Assembly (NCBI GenBank): GCA_017412045.1
Contig: JAFQOX010000105.1
Coordinates: forward strand, 1 to 43,119
Direction: 5' to 3'
Length of the DNA: 43,119 bases
DNA from: Clostridia bacterium
Lineage (GTDB): Bacteria; Bacillota; Clostridia; Oscillospirales; CAG-272
Position numbers and translations under genes: made by a program. Of the stretch, positions 23,663 through 31,150 are shown one piece after another. Position 1 is the stretch's first letter, and every line of letters begins with the position of its first letter. The notes beneath the pieces are model-generated. The model searched no databases. It worked only from the letters and a program-made list of their open reading frames with translations, and was not told where the DNA came from.

Positions 23663-26600
23663 TTATATTCTCTTACCTGCCGTATTGGCGATCATTTCCA
23701 GAATGCGCTTGACGCATTTACGAACGCTTTCTCTGGAGAGCGTGCCGTCCGCGAGAGCCGCCTCTACGCTTCGGGGATCGCCGAAGTGCATCTTCAGGTC
23801 GTGCTCTGCCGCAAGCTCCTTCACGTGAACGGAATCGTTACCGAAGTCGGACATGAGGACTCCCTTGAAGCCGAACTCGTCACGGATGATCGACTTACAA
23901 AGAACGGGATCCTCGCTGGACTTGATACCGTTGATGAAGTTATAGGAGGTCATGATGGAATACGGGTCGGAATCACGGATAACGATCTCAAATCCTCTTG
24001 CGTAGATCTCACGGAATGCTCTTGCCGCGATACGGCTGTTGGAGCGGAGACGCTGATATTCCGTGTTGTTTGCCGCGAAATGCTTGATCGTCGCCGCAAC
24101 GCCGTACTCCTGAACGCCATCGACCATCGCCGAAACGATCTTGCCGGTCACGTATGGATCTTCGGAATGATACTCGAAGTTACGTCCGCAGCAGGGATCT
24201 CTGTGGATATTCATCGCGGGTGCAAGCCAGACGTCGATATTATAGAGATTGGCTTCCGCGCCGATCGCACGTCCGTATTCTCTGGAAAGCTCGGTGTTCC
24301 AGGAGGAGGAAACCATCGTGCTGGAGGGATATACCGTTACCTTGAAGGGTTGACGGAGTCCGACGGGACCGTCAGACCAGTATGCTTCGGGAATACCCTT
24401 TTCGGGGATATAACCGATCCAGCCCTCTGCGTTACCGCAGGTCAGGATCGCGAGCTCGTGATCGGAAAGGCTTTCCACGAAGGTATCCATGGGAAGCGTA
24501 CCCGCCATAACGTGACGGAAGTCCATGTCACCGACCGTAGCGGGAAGACGGCGGCGAACGATTCTGCCTTTGGCTTCCGCGGTCTTCTGATTTTCACTGA
24601 CATCAGAGGATTTCGCAACGGCACCCTTTCTGCGTTTGCTGGGAGTGATCTCAAAATAGGTGGTGATCGGTGTCGTGAAGGACTTGGAAACGACCTTCAG
24701 GAAGATTTCACCCTTGGGGAGATAGAGAGAGAAGGGCCTCGTCGTAGCATAAACGGGCTTCTTTTCGTCATCGGTGGTGTGATCGAGCGTAATGCGCTCG
24801 ATATTCTGCGTTACGTTGGAAACGAAGAAGGAGAAGGTTTCGTGAAGCTTCAGGCGGTCGTGCTTGTTGCTGAAGCGCATACGAATATCATAGCGGCCTG
24901 CCTTCTGTACGTCAAGCTTATACTGCGCGTATCTGCCGGGGCTGTGCATTCTGGAAAGCGCGCGTCCGTGAGTAAGCGCGCCCTTTTCATCAAAGAAAGG
25001 ACGGTTCGCGACCCAGAGTCCGCACTCCGTATATCTGCCGCACTGGATATAGGAGGCTTCCGTCGGAGAAATAACGATCGGATCGTCGTTCTTTTCCAGC
25101 GTAAGCTCAACGAGCGGAAGCTCGCCGCCCTCCGCCGCCGTGAACGTATATTCCACGGTACCGAGGTTCAGAACGGTCTCGTCGCCCTCCTCCGTAAAGA
25201 AACGCTCGGGATCCGCAACGGGAACGCGGTTGAGACGAACGGAAGCGGGCATACCGTTTTTCGCTTTCATACGGATGGTATAAACACCGGTTACGGTAAG
25301 GTGCATACGGTAGGTTCTGGAGTTTTCCGTTTCGGAGAAATATTGCTCCGCGAGAATCGTGGTGGGCTTGAACATATTGACCTTGATGCCCTTTGCGGGA
25401 TCGTGAGGAATGACCTCGAGCTGCTCGATCTCACCGCTTGCGGTCAGACGCTCCTTCAGCTTCGTGCCCATGTGCGCGCAAGTCTTGAGCACCTGCGTTT
25501 TATGATTCAGGAAGGCGCCGAAAAGCGTGAGGTTCTTGACGTCGTTTCCGTAATATACGAAAAATTTACCCTGCTCCATGACCCAGGAATCGGCTGTGCC
25601 GAGAACGCCGGTATCGTCGAAGGATGCCAGATCCGCGATATCGAACGAAAGCGTAAGAATTTCTTCCTCGCCGGGCGCGAGAAGCTTCGTTTTCGCGAAC
25701 GCGCGAAGCTCGTATTTCGGCGCGCCGAGCTTCACCGAGGGAGAGGAGCTGTAGAGCATAACGACCTCTTTACCCGAAAATTCCGTTCCCGTGTTTTTCA
25801 CGCAAACGCACGCGCGGACCTTTCCGTCCGCAGTTTTATCGCATTCAAAGGTAATGGGGGTGATGGAGAAGGTCGTATAGGAAAGACCGAAACCAAAGGG
25901 ATACAGCACGCGGTCCTTGGCGTGCTCGAAGGTTTCAAAATAACGGTAACCAACGAAAATGTCCTCGTGGTAATGCTGAGCAATACCGGATTTTTGACCG
26001 AAGTAAGAGGATGAGGGATAATCTTCATAGGATTTTGCGATGGTATCCGTCAGCTTACCGGAGGGAGTTACTTTACCCGAAAGCACGTTGCCGAGCGCGT
26101 TGCCGCCCTCCATGCCGGGAAGATTGAGAAGAACGACAGCCTTGATCTTTTCGTGTTCGGTAAAGGAGAGGTCAATCAGGTTGCCGGAGTTGATGACGAT
26201 AGCGACCTCTGCGAAATAGCGGCACGCGCGTTCGATCAGTTTCTTTTCATCGTTGGAGAGAAGATAGTCGCCCTCCGTTACGATCACGTCGTCGTTTTCG
26301 CCGGCGGTTCTGCCGATGACGACGATCGCCTTTTGGGCGCGTGTTGCCGCCTGCTTGACGGTGTCCTTTACCATAGGCATCTCTGCATTGCAGTGCGCGC
26401 CGGTTCCCCAGACGTCCAGCGTGGTGATGACGTTTTCCTGCGCCCATGCGCGGTACATATCCGCAAGCTCTCGGTCGACCGCTATGCCAGCGTTTTCGAG
26501 ACCGGTCAGGACGTCCACCATATATTCGCTTTCACAGAATGCGGAGCCTGTTCCGCATTTGATCGTATCGATCTGCGTTCTGCCGAAAACAGCGACGGGC

Positions 26601-26710
26601 TCATCCTTGAAGGGGAGCATATTGTTTTCATTTTTCAAAAGCACGATGCCTTCTTCGGCAACGGTGCGCGCAAGATTTGCTCTTGCCTCCAAAAAATTGT
26701 AATTTGCCAT
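23663..26710 (-). CDS. Domain-permuted GH3 beta-glucosidase-like hydrolase
   Basis: The 1015-residue protein has GH3 domains in reversed order: the C-terminal-type sandwich comes first (residues about 1-310, with VAEEGIVLLKNE and YPFGFGLSYT), then a fibronectin-III-like domain (about 320-410), an insert of about 250 residues that may bind carbohydrate, and the catalytic TIM barrel last (about 700-1000). The barrel shows MNIHRDPCCGRNFEY, IKHFAANN and the nucleophile D955 in MSDFGN. Reversed GH3 enzymes are known from Ruminococcus and Butyrivibrio. No signal peptide. AAGGA precedes the ATG. A promoter with a perfect operator palindrome and a leader hairpin lie upstream, so it is likely sugar-induced. 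Confidence 0.92.
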   Translation of the reverse strand: MANYNFLEARANLARTVAEEGIVLLKNENNMLPFKDEPVAVFGRTQIDTIKCGTGSAFCESEYMVDVLTGLENAGIAVDRELADMYRAWAQENVITTLDVWGTGAHCNAEMPMVKDTVKQAATRAQKAIVVIGRTAGENDDVIVTEGDYLLSNDEKKLIERACRYFAEVAIVINSGNLIDLSFTEHEKIKAVVLLNLPGMEGGNALGNVLSGKVTPSGKLTDTIAKSYEDYPSSSYFGQKSGIAQHYHEDIFVGYRYFETFEHAKDRVLYPFGFGLSYTTFSITPITFECDKTADGKVRACVCVKNTGTEFSGKEVVMLYSSSPSVKLGAPKYELRAFAKTKLLAPGEEEILTLSFDIADLASFDDTGVLGTADSWVMEQGKFFVYYGNDVKNLTLFGAFLNHKTQVLKTCAHMGTKLKERLTASGEIEQLEVIPHDPAKGIKVNMFKPTTILAEQYFSETENSRTYRMHLTVTGVYTIRMKAKNGMPASVRLNRVPVADPERFFTEEGDETVLNLGTVEYTFTAAEGGELPLVELTLEKNDDPIVISPTEASYIQCGRYTECGLWVANRPFFDEKGALTHGRALSRMHSPGRYAQYKLDVQKAGRYDIRMRFSNKHDRLKLHETFSFFVSNVTQNIERITLDHTTDDEKKPVYATTRPFSLYLPKGEIFLKVVSKSFTTPITTYFEITPSKRRKGAVAKSSDVSENQKTAEAKGRIVRRRLPATVGDMDFRHVMAGTLPMDTFVESLSDHELAILTCGNAEGWIGYIPEKGIPEAYWSDGPVGLRQPFKVTVYPSSTMVSSSWNTELSREYGRAIGAEANLYNIDVWLAPAMNIHRDPCCGRNFEYHSEDPYVTGKIVSAMVDGVQEYGVAATIKHFAANNTEYQRLRSNSRIAARAFREIYARGFEIVIRDSDPYSIMTSYNFINGIKSSEDPVLCKSIIRDEFGFKGVLMSDFGNDSVHVKELAAEHDLKMHFGDPRSVEAALADGTLSRESVRKCVKRILEMIANTAGKRI

Positions 26711-26791
26711 ATCAAGATTCCTTTCAGTCCGTTATATTTCCGTCCAATATCTGATTGCCCGAAAAAGACACGTTTCGACGCTTCTTTCGAA

Positions 26792-26816
26792 GAAAAGCCA
26801 CACACAAGGTGTGGCT
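26792..26816 (-). terminator. Terminator-like hairpin in the GH3 leader
   Basis: On the minus strand AGCCACAC pairs with GTGTGGCT around a 5-nt loop and is followed by TTTTC. It lies between the GH3 promoter and its start codon, so it could attenuate the gene. The U-tract is short, so it may only be a stability element. Confidence 0.5.
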
Positions 26817-26933
26817 TTCGGTACTTTCTTTCGGGATTTGACAGCCTGTCCGGCTGTGGGTGGCGGTCTCCTTCCAACAAAGACACGCCGTACAGAGCCG
26901 AATCTGAACCATAATATATTCAGCGGGACGATT

Positions 26934-26995
26934 TATAGTGAGACGATCACTATATTTTTCGTCTTTATTTTATCAAACATTCACGGATTTGTCAA
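26934..26995 (-). promoter_or_regulatory. GH3 promoter with perfect operator palindrome
   Basis: On the minus strand TTGACA (26995-26990), 17 nt and TAAAAT (26972-26967). Just downstream, about at the transcript start, is TATAGTGA-N5-TCACTATA (26934-26954), a perfect inverted repeat placed as for a LacI- or GntR-like repressor. No repressor gene is adjacent. Confidence 0.8.
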
Positions 26996-27024
26996 TATGG
27001 CTGCGTATGATTTCCAAAAGTTTT

Positions 27025-27057
27025 GATGCCGTCCGATCATGCGTAACGGACGGCATC
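27025..27057. other. Strong hairpin between GH3 and ECF genes
   Basis: GATGCCGTCC and GGACGGCATC pair perfectly over 10 bp with a 13-nt loop. No U-tract follows on either strand, so it is not a standard terminator; it could be an mRNA 3' end stabiliser behind the ECF gene. The rest of 26996-27139 holds only a small GCGGG/CCCGC hairpin. Confidence 0.6.
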
Positions 27058-27139
27058 ATACCCTTTGTTATTGCGGATCGGTCTGATCATGCTTGATCGA
27101 ATTTTCGCGGGTTCTCCCGCTCCGTTCCGCTGTTTTATA

Positions 27140-27679
27140 TCAATCCTTCAAATTCAGGATATTCGGATGATCCAGCAGCATAACGAGGATCGGCACCAGG
27201 ATGATTTGCGCAATGATACCCGGAATCGCATTGGTAAATGCGCCGGCAATAAACGCCGCCAGCGTAAAGACGCCTCCGCTCATACCGACGACGATATGCA
27301 TCGCCGCGCCCCAGATCAAACGCCCCGTCAACATTGCCGTCAGAAGCGAGCAATAGATGAAGGGCTTTTTACGGGGGAGCAGTCTGTGCATGATGCCCGC
27401 TACCGCACCGTAAGCGGCAAGCTCAAAGGTCATGCAGACCGCCGTAGGAAACAGAGCGGGCATACCGAGCGTCAGCGAACGGAAGATCGGGACAACCAAG
27501 CCGACGATCATTCCCCAAACGGGGCCGCAAATAAAGCCGCAAAGCAAAACGGGCAGGTGCATGGGACAAAGCATAGATCCGATTTTCGAAATATGCCCTG
27601 TCAAAAACGGCAGTACGTAAGCGAGCGCCAAAAAGAGCGCGGCAAGGATCATTTTCATAATTCTTTTGTGCTGATTCAT
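27140..27679 (-). CDS. ECF transporter S component (substrate unknown)
   Basis: A 179-residue membrane protein with about six hydrophobic segments. The phrases GSMLCPMHLPVLLCGFICG and PLFPTAVCMTFELAAYG-type sequence in the middle fit the substrate-binding S components of energy-coupling-factor vitamin transporters; the energising subunits EcfA and EcfT are not in the window. I start it at ATG 27679 because AAGGGGA lies five bases upstream; the open frame runs 28 codons further but across a terminator hairpin. It is preceded by a promoter and an attenuator-like leader, so expression probably follows the level of the imported vitamin. DUF3842 lies directly upstream. Confidence 0.82.
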   Translation of the reverse strand: MNQHKRIMKMILAALFLALAYVLPFLTGHISKIGSMLCPMHLPVLLCGFICGPVWGMIVGLVVPIFRSLTLGMPALFPTAVCMTFELAAYGAVAGIMHRLLPRKKPFIYCSLLTAMLTGRLIWGAAMHIVVGMSGGVFTLAAFIAGAFTNAIPGIIAQIILVPILVMLLDHPNILNLKD

Positions 27680-27701
27680 AACAGTCCCCTTCTCAAAAGC
27701 G

Positions 27702-27851
27702 CAAAAAGGCATGACTGTCCCTTCAGAGACAATCATGCCTTCATAGCAATCTTTTTCAGTCATTTTAAATTATAGAAAAAGGAACTTCTGTTCCATCGCC
27801 ATTCTTCTGAATGACTGAGAACATTGTACCATAAATTTTCCCAAAAAACAA
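27702..27851 (-). promoter_or_regulatory. Promoter and attenuator-like leader of the ECF gene
   Basis: On the minus strand TTGTTT (27851-27846), 17 nt and TACAAT (27828-27823). The transcript should start near 27817 with CAGTCATT, which can pair with AATGACTG (27764-27757). The same AATGACTG can instead pair with CAGTCAT (27717-27711), the 3' arm of a strong terminator: AAGGCATGATTGTC / GACAGTCATGCCTT followed by T-run (27741-27702). Between lie CATTC-AGAA-GAATG and GGAAC-AGAA-GTTCC hairpins. This is the layout of a riboswitch or attenuator; I recognise no known class. Confidence 0.7.
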
Positions 27852-27882
27852 GTGGATTCGATCAAAATCTTCAAAATTGCTT

Positions 27883-28302
27883 TCAAACCTGCGATGTAAT
27901 CACGTCTTTCAGCTTTGCAATCGCATCCGCAATGAGGGAAGCCGTGTTCAGACTTGCCACACCCGCCACCAGATTTTCACACTTATTCATCGGAAGCAGA
28001 ATACGCACAGCCTCTGCCTGTCCGACAGCGATCGCCATTTTTGGCGTAACCTCACCGAGGAGCGCATCCGCAATCACAATACCTATGGGGCCTATGATCA
28101 CATCCGCTTTCCGACAAGCGACAATGACCGGATTTTCCCCCGTTGCCGCCTGTTTCGCTCCCGCCTTCAGCATCGAAGCGGTTGCAACGGCGTTCGTTCC
28201 GATTGCCGTGATTTTCTCATTTGGAAATTGCGCGGTGATTTCTTTTACGAGCTGCGCGCCGAGTTGACCGCCCTGTCCGTCTATAATTACGATGTTCATC
28301 AT
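27883..28302 (-). CDS. DUF3842-family protein
   Basis: The 139-residue protein matches the DUF3842 pattern: NIVIIDGQGGQLGAQLV at the start, TAIGTNAVATASMLKAGA, ATGENPVIVACRKADVIIGP, and ILLPMNKCENLVAG. The glycine-rich start resembles a nucleotide-binding beta-alpha-beta unit. The function is not established. GGGGA lies a few bases before the ATG pair at 28302. It follows the AGE epimerase by 68 bp and precedes the ECF gene with its own promoter, so it could belong to either unit; a role linked to the vitamin imported by the ECF transporter is an inference. Confidence 0.85.
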   Translation of the reverse strand: MMNIVIIDGQGGQLGAQLVKEITAQFPNEKITAIGTNAVATASMLKAGAKQAATGENPVIVACRKADVIIGPIGIVIADALLGEVTPKMAIAVGQAEAVRILLPMNKCENLVAGVASLNTASLIADAIAKLKDVITSQV

Positions 28303-28370
28303 ATCGTTTCCCCGTTCAAATCAAGTATTTTCCCGCGTTTTTTCCCGTGGCGGAATTTGCAATCGCGGGA

Positions 28371-29540
28371 TCATTCGCCGTATCGCGCATAGGATTCTAT
28401 CGAAGCGCCGCCGTCCAGCACTTCCATAATCATATAAAGTCTGGGAACGTGGAAAGGACCTTTGAATATATTGCCTTTCAGCGTGGTCGAGACCGTATTG
28501 TCATAATGCAAATATCCGTACCATTCCCCGTATTTTTCATCTATAAAATATTTTTGTACGTATGCTTCCGCTTCTCGGTAAAAATGCAGATACTTTTCTT
28601 CTCCGAAGATTTCGTATGCGAGCCTTGCGGCAATGAGCGCCTCGCATTGCGGCCACCAAAGCTTCATATCCCATTCCAGCTGAACGGGAGGCTTCCCCAG
28701 CGCATCGGTAAACGCAATGATTCCGCCGTGCTTCCGATCCCATCCGAGAGGCAGGGTGATATCAATGATCTTTTTACCCAGAGAGATCGCTTCCCGATCG
28801 TCCGTAAGAATACCCTCCAGCATGACGAACCACGCGGCTTCCATCGAATGCCCCGGATTGACGATTCTTCCCGTCGGCGTATCGACCGCGAGTCCGTCCG
28901 CGGATACGTTTTCCAGAAGCGCGTGATCCGTCAGAAATCCGCCGTGCAGGATCTCATCCAGACATTCCTTGGCAATCCGCGCGTATCTGTCTTTTTGCTC
29001 AACGTCAACGGCGCGCATCGTTTGCGCGGTCGAAAGCATAATCATGACGGGAGAAAGCGCCTTGTAATCGTAGGTATCCCGATTGAATTTCGGCTCGTTC
29101 AGACGAACGCCCGTAAAGCATTCGTAAGCAATATCAAAATATTTTCTTGCCGCGAGGAGCGCTTCCCGCTCGCCGCTTGCGCGGTAATACTCGGCGCATC
29201 CGATCGCGGCGAAGGTTTCGGAAAAATAATATCTCCTCTTTTGAATGCCTCTGCCGTCCTCCGTTACGGTAAAATACATTCTTCCGTCCGCATCGGAGCA
29301 ACGGTTCAGAAAAGCATAAATGCTCTTTGCCGCCTCCAGATATTCGGGATTCCTTTCGACCGTATTGTAGGCTTTGGAAAACGTCCAAAGAGCGCGGCCC
29401 TGAAACCAGACGCTTTTATCCGTTCCGTAAAGCTCGCCTTTTTCATCCACGCAAGTAAAAATACCGCCGTTTTTCCGATCCATGCCATACTTGATCCAAA
29501 AAGGCAGGATATTGTTTGTCAACTGTTCTCTGTAATTCAT
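28371..29540 (-). CDS. N-acylglucosamine 2-epimerase-family protein
   Basis: A 389-residue (alpha/alpha)6-barrel enzyme of the AGE / cellobiose 2-epimerase family. Landmarks are WFQGRALWTFS, VNPGHSMEAAWF with the catalytic histidine, LWWPQCEAL, and KGPFHVPR near the end. It should interconvert GlcNAc and ManNAc, or the reducing-end sugar of a mannobiose/cellobiose; GPFHVPR favours the monosaccharide AGE branch. It starts nine bases behind the stop of the GH20-like gene, so they are one operon. With NahK-like kinase and GH130 it fits processing of N-acetylhexosamine-containing glycans. Confidence 0.88.
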   Translation of the reverse strand: MNYREQLTNNILPFWIKYGMDRKNGGIFTCVDEKGELYGTDKSVWFQGRALWTFSKAYNTVERNPEYLEAAKSIYAFLNRCSDADGRMYFTVTEDGRGIQKRRYYFSETFAAIGCAEYYRASGEREALLAARKYFDIAYECFTGVRLNEPKFNRDTYDYKALSPVMIMLSTAQTMRAVDVEQKDRYARIAKECLDEILHGGFLTDHALLENVSADGLAVDTPTGRIVNPGHSMEAAWFVMLEGILTDDREAISLGKKIIDITLPLGWDRKHGGIIAFTDALGKPPVQLEWDMKLWWPQCEALIAARLAYEIFGEEKYLHFYREAEAYVQKYFIDEKYGEWYGYLHYDNTVSTTLKGNIFKGPFHVPRLYMIMEVLDGGASIESYARYGE

Positions 29541-29549
29541 AATCTCTCC

Positions 29550-30950
29550 TTAAGCAAACGTAACGTAGCTTCTGCGCGCTACTTCTCCTATGATCTGATC
29601 CAGGACGCGCTCACAATCCCAGAGCATTTCGGAATAAAGAGCGACCGGATACATGATATTCTCCTCAAACATTCCATCCTCAACGAGCGCGTATATGCTC
29701 AGCTTGCCGTTTTTGGCGCGGCACATTGCGCGTACCGCTTCATACGCCGCGTCAGGATGTCTGAGCCAGCCTGACTGTATATACCGCCATATTTTTCTTT
29801 TTTGCTCTGCACGGCTTCGCCTCATGGATTCCGAGCTGACACCGGGACAGTACGCGCCTTCGGCGTGCTCGAATTTCTTCCAATCGAGATTGACGAGCCC
29901 CTTGGTAACGACGCCGAAGCGATCGCTTGCTCCGCGTAGCCGCGCCGCCGTAGCGACAAACGCCATGGTTTCGTCAAAGCCCGAAACGTCGTTCGGATCG
30001 TAGGAAAACGGAAACGCGCCGCAATCCTCCCAAACGATGCGAATGCGGGGATCGACCGTTGCTATCAAATCAAGTCTGTTTTTCACCGACGTTGCGTGTA
30101 AGCCAAATTGAATTTCCAGCTGGGGATACTTTTCATAGAATCGCGCGGCTGTCTCATTGACGAAATCCGCCGCCGCTTTTGCGATCAGGACACCGTCGAT
30201 ACGGTCGTTCTTCAGCTCGGTGAACGTCTGAAAATAAATGCCGTCCACCCCGAGATCCGCGTATTCGGATTCATATTTTGCAAGGATCGTCTCTGCATAT
30301 CCGCCAAGGTGCTTCAGGTCCGCGCGGTCACAGCGCGTGTCCCACAGCCAGGAAAAGCCCCATATGACCTTGACGTTGCGCGTGTGCGCGTAATTGACGA
30401 TCTCGCGGGCATTCACGGGCGCGAAATCATTCCAGATGATCATGCTATTCATTTTGAGCTTCATCATATGGTCGATATATCCGCGATAATCGTATATCAC
30501 GTGTCCCCAAGTCCACAAGCCCCGCTCCGCGACACACGGAGAGGAAGAATATTCAAAGCACGGAAGCTCTTCCTTTCCCGTCGCATTGAGCCAGCATTCG
30601 CCCGTATCGGGACGTTCGTATTTCAGGATATATCGGTTATAAAAATCAATCGCGCCGTACAGCACGCCCGCGTCGTCATAGCCTTCTATGATCGCATGAT
30701 CCTTTTCGACCTTGATGCGGTATTCCTCCGGCTTTGTAAGCGCTTTTGCAGAGTGTTCCCCGATATACCGATGGTTTTCCTTCGTGCCAAGGTATATCCT
30801 GATATAACGGCTCATATCCTCGCCTTCTTCATATTCACGGCAAACGGGATACTCGGAGGTCTCGTCGAGCAGGATCTTGCTCAATTCTTCAACGGCTCTT
30901 TTTTGTATCTCGCTGAGAGGGCTTCCAAAAATGACGGCAAATTTTTTCAT
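29550..30950 (-). CDS. GH20/GH67-like glycoside hydrolase-type protein
   Basis: The 466-residue protein has an N-terminal alpha/beta domain (residues 1-115) like the non-catalytic domain in front of GH20 and GH67 enzymes, with EYRIKVEKDHAIIEGYDDAGVLYG, key parts EYRIKVEKD and GYDDAGVLYG, then a TIM barrel with RGLWTWGH, NSMIIWND and GVDGIYFQTFTEL. The Asp-Glu pair of GH20 hexosaminidases is not seen; the late Glu in TFTEL or the Asp/Glu in VWEDCG could be catalytic. The exact family is therefore left open. No signal peptide. AAAGGA precedes the ATG. It heads the operon with the AGE epimerase and lies divergent from the GH63-like gene. Confidence 0.72.
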   Translation of the reverse strand: MKKFAVIFGSPLSEIQKRAVEELSKILLDETSEYPVCREYEEGEDMSRYIRIYLGTKENHRYIGEHSAKALTKPEEYRIKVEKDHAIIEGYDDAGVLYGAIDFYNRYILKYERPDTGECWLNATGKEELPCFEYSSSPCVAERGLWTWGHVIYDYRGYIDHMMKLKMNSMIIWNDFAPVNAREIVNYAHTRNVKVIWGFSWLWDTRCDRADLKHLGGYAETILAKYESEYADLGVDGIYFQTFTELKNDRIDGVLIAKAAADFVNETAARFYEKYPQLEIQFGLHATSVKNRLDLIATVDPRIRIVWEDCGAFPFSYDPNDVSGFDETMAFVATAARLRGASDRFGVVTKGLVNLDWKKFEHAEGAYCPGVSSESMRRSRAEQKRKIWRYIQSGWLRHPDAAYEAVRAMCRAKNGKLSIYALVEDGMFEENIMYPVALYSEMLWDCERVLDQIIGEVARRSYVTFA

Positions 30951-31072
30951 ACCGTTTCCTTTCTTTCAATCAATGGTTTTGATTTACTGATCGTTGTTCA
31001 TAGTATCTTGATAGCACGTTTTTTCCGTATTCCCGCATAATTTCTCACGTAACAAAAAATGGAACGATCCTA

Positions 31073-31100
31073 TTTACTTATTTCGTATTTGTGTTATAAT
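31073..31100 (+). promoter_or_regulatory. Promoter of the GH63-like gene
   Basis: TTTACT (31073-31078), 16 nt and TATAAT (31095-31100), 50 bp before the start. The other half of the divergent spacer (30951-31070) shows no clear promoter for the GH20-like gene. Confidence 0.6.
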
Positions 31101-31150
31101 AATGTTCGGTAAATCCCAATTTGATCATTTGAAAGTGAGACAGCAGCATT

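Noticed and set aside
23585-26014. 809-codon plus-strand frame opposite GH3
   Set aside because: Antisense shadow; the minus-strand frame has GH3 motifs over its whole length.
26635-26886. Small minus-strand frames in the GH3 leader as a possible leader peptide
   Set aside because: They overlap the GH3 start in another frame and show no ribosome binding site; the leader hairpin explains the region better.
27702-27817. Known riboswitch class (TPP, THF, FMN, preQ1, cobalamin) before the ECF gene
   Set aside because: None of the characteristic conserved sequences of these classes is present; only the switching layout is supported.
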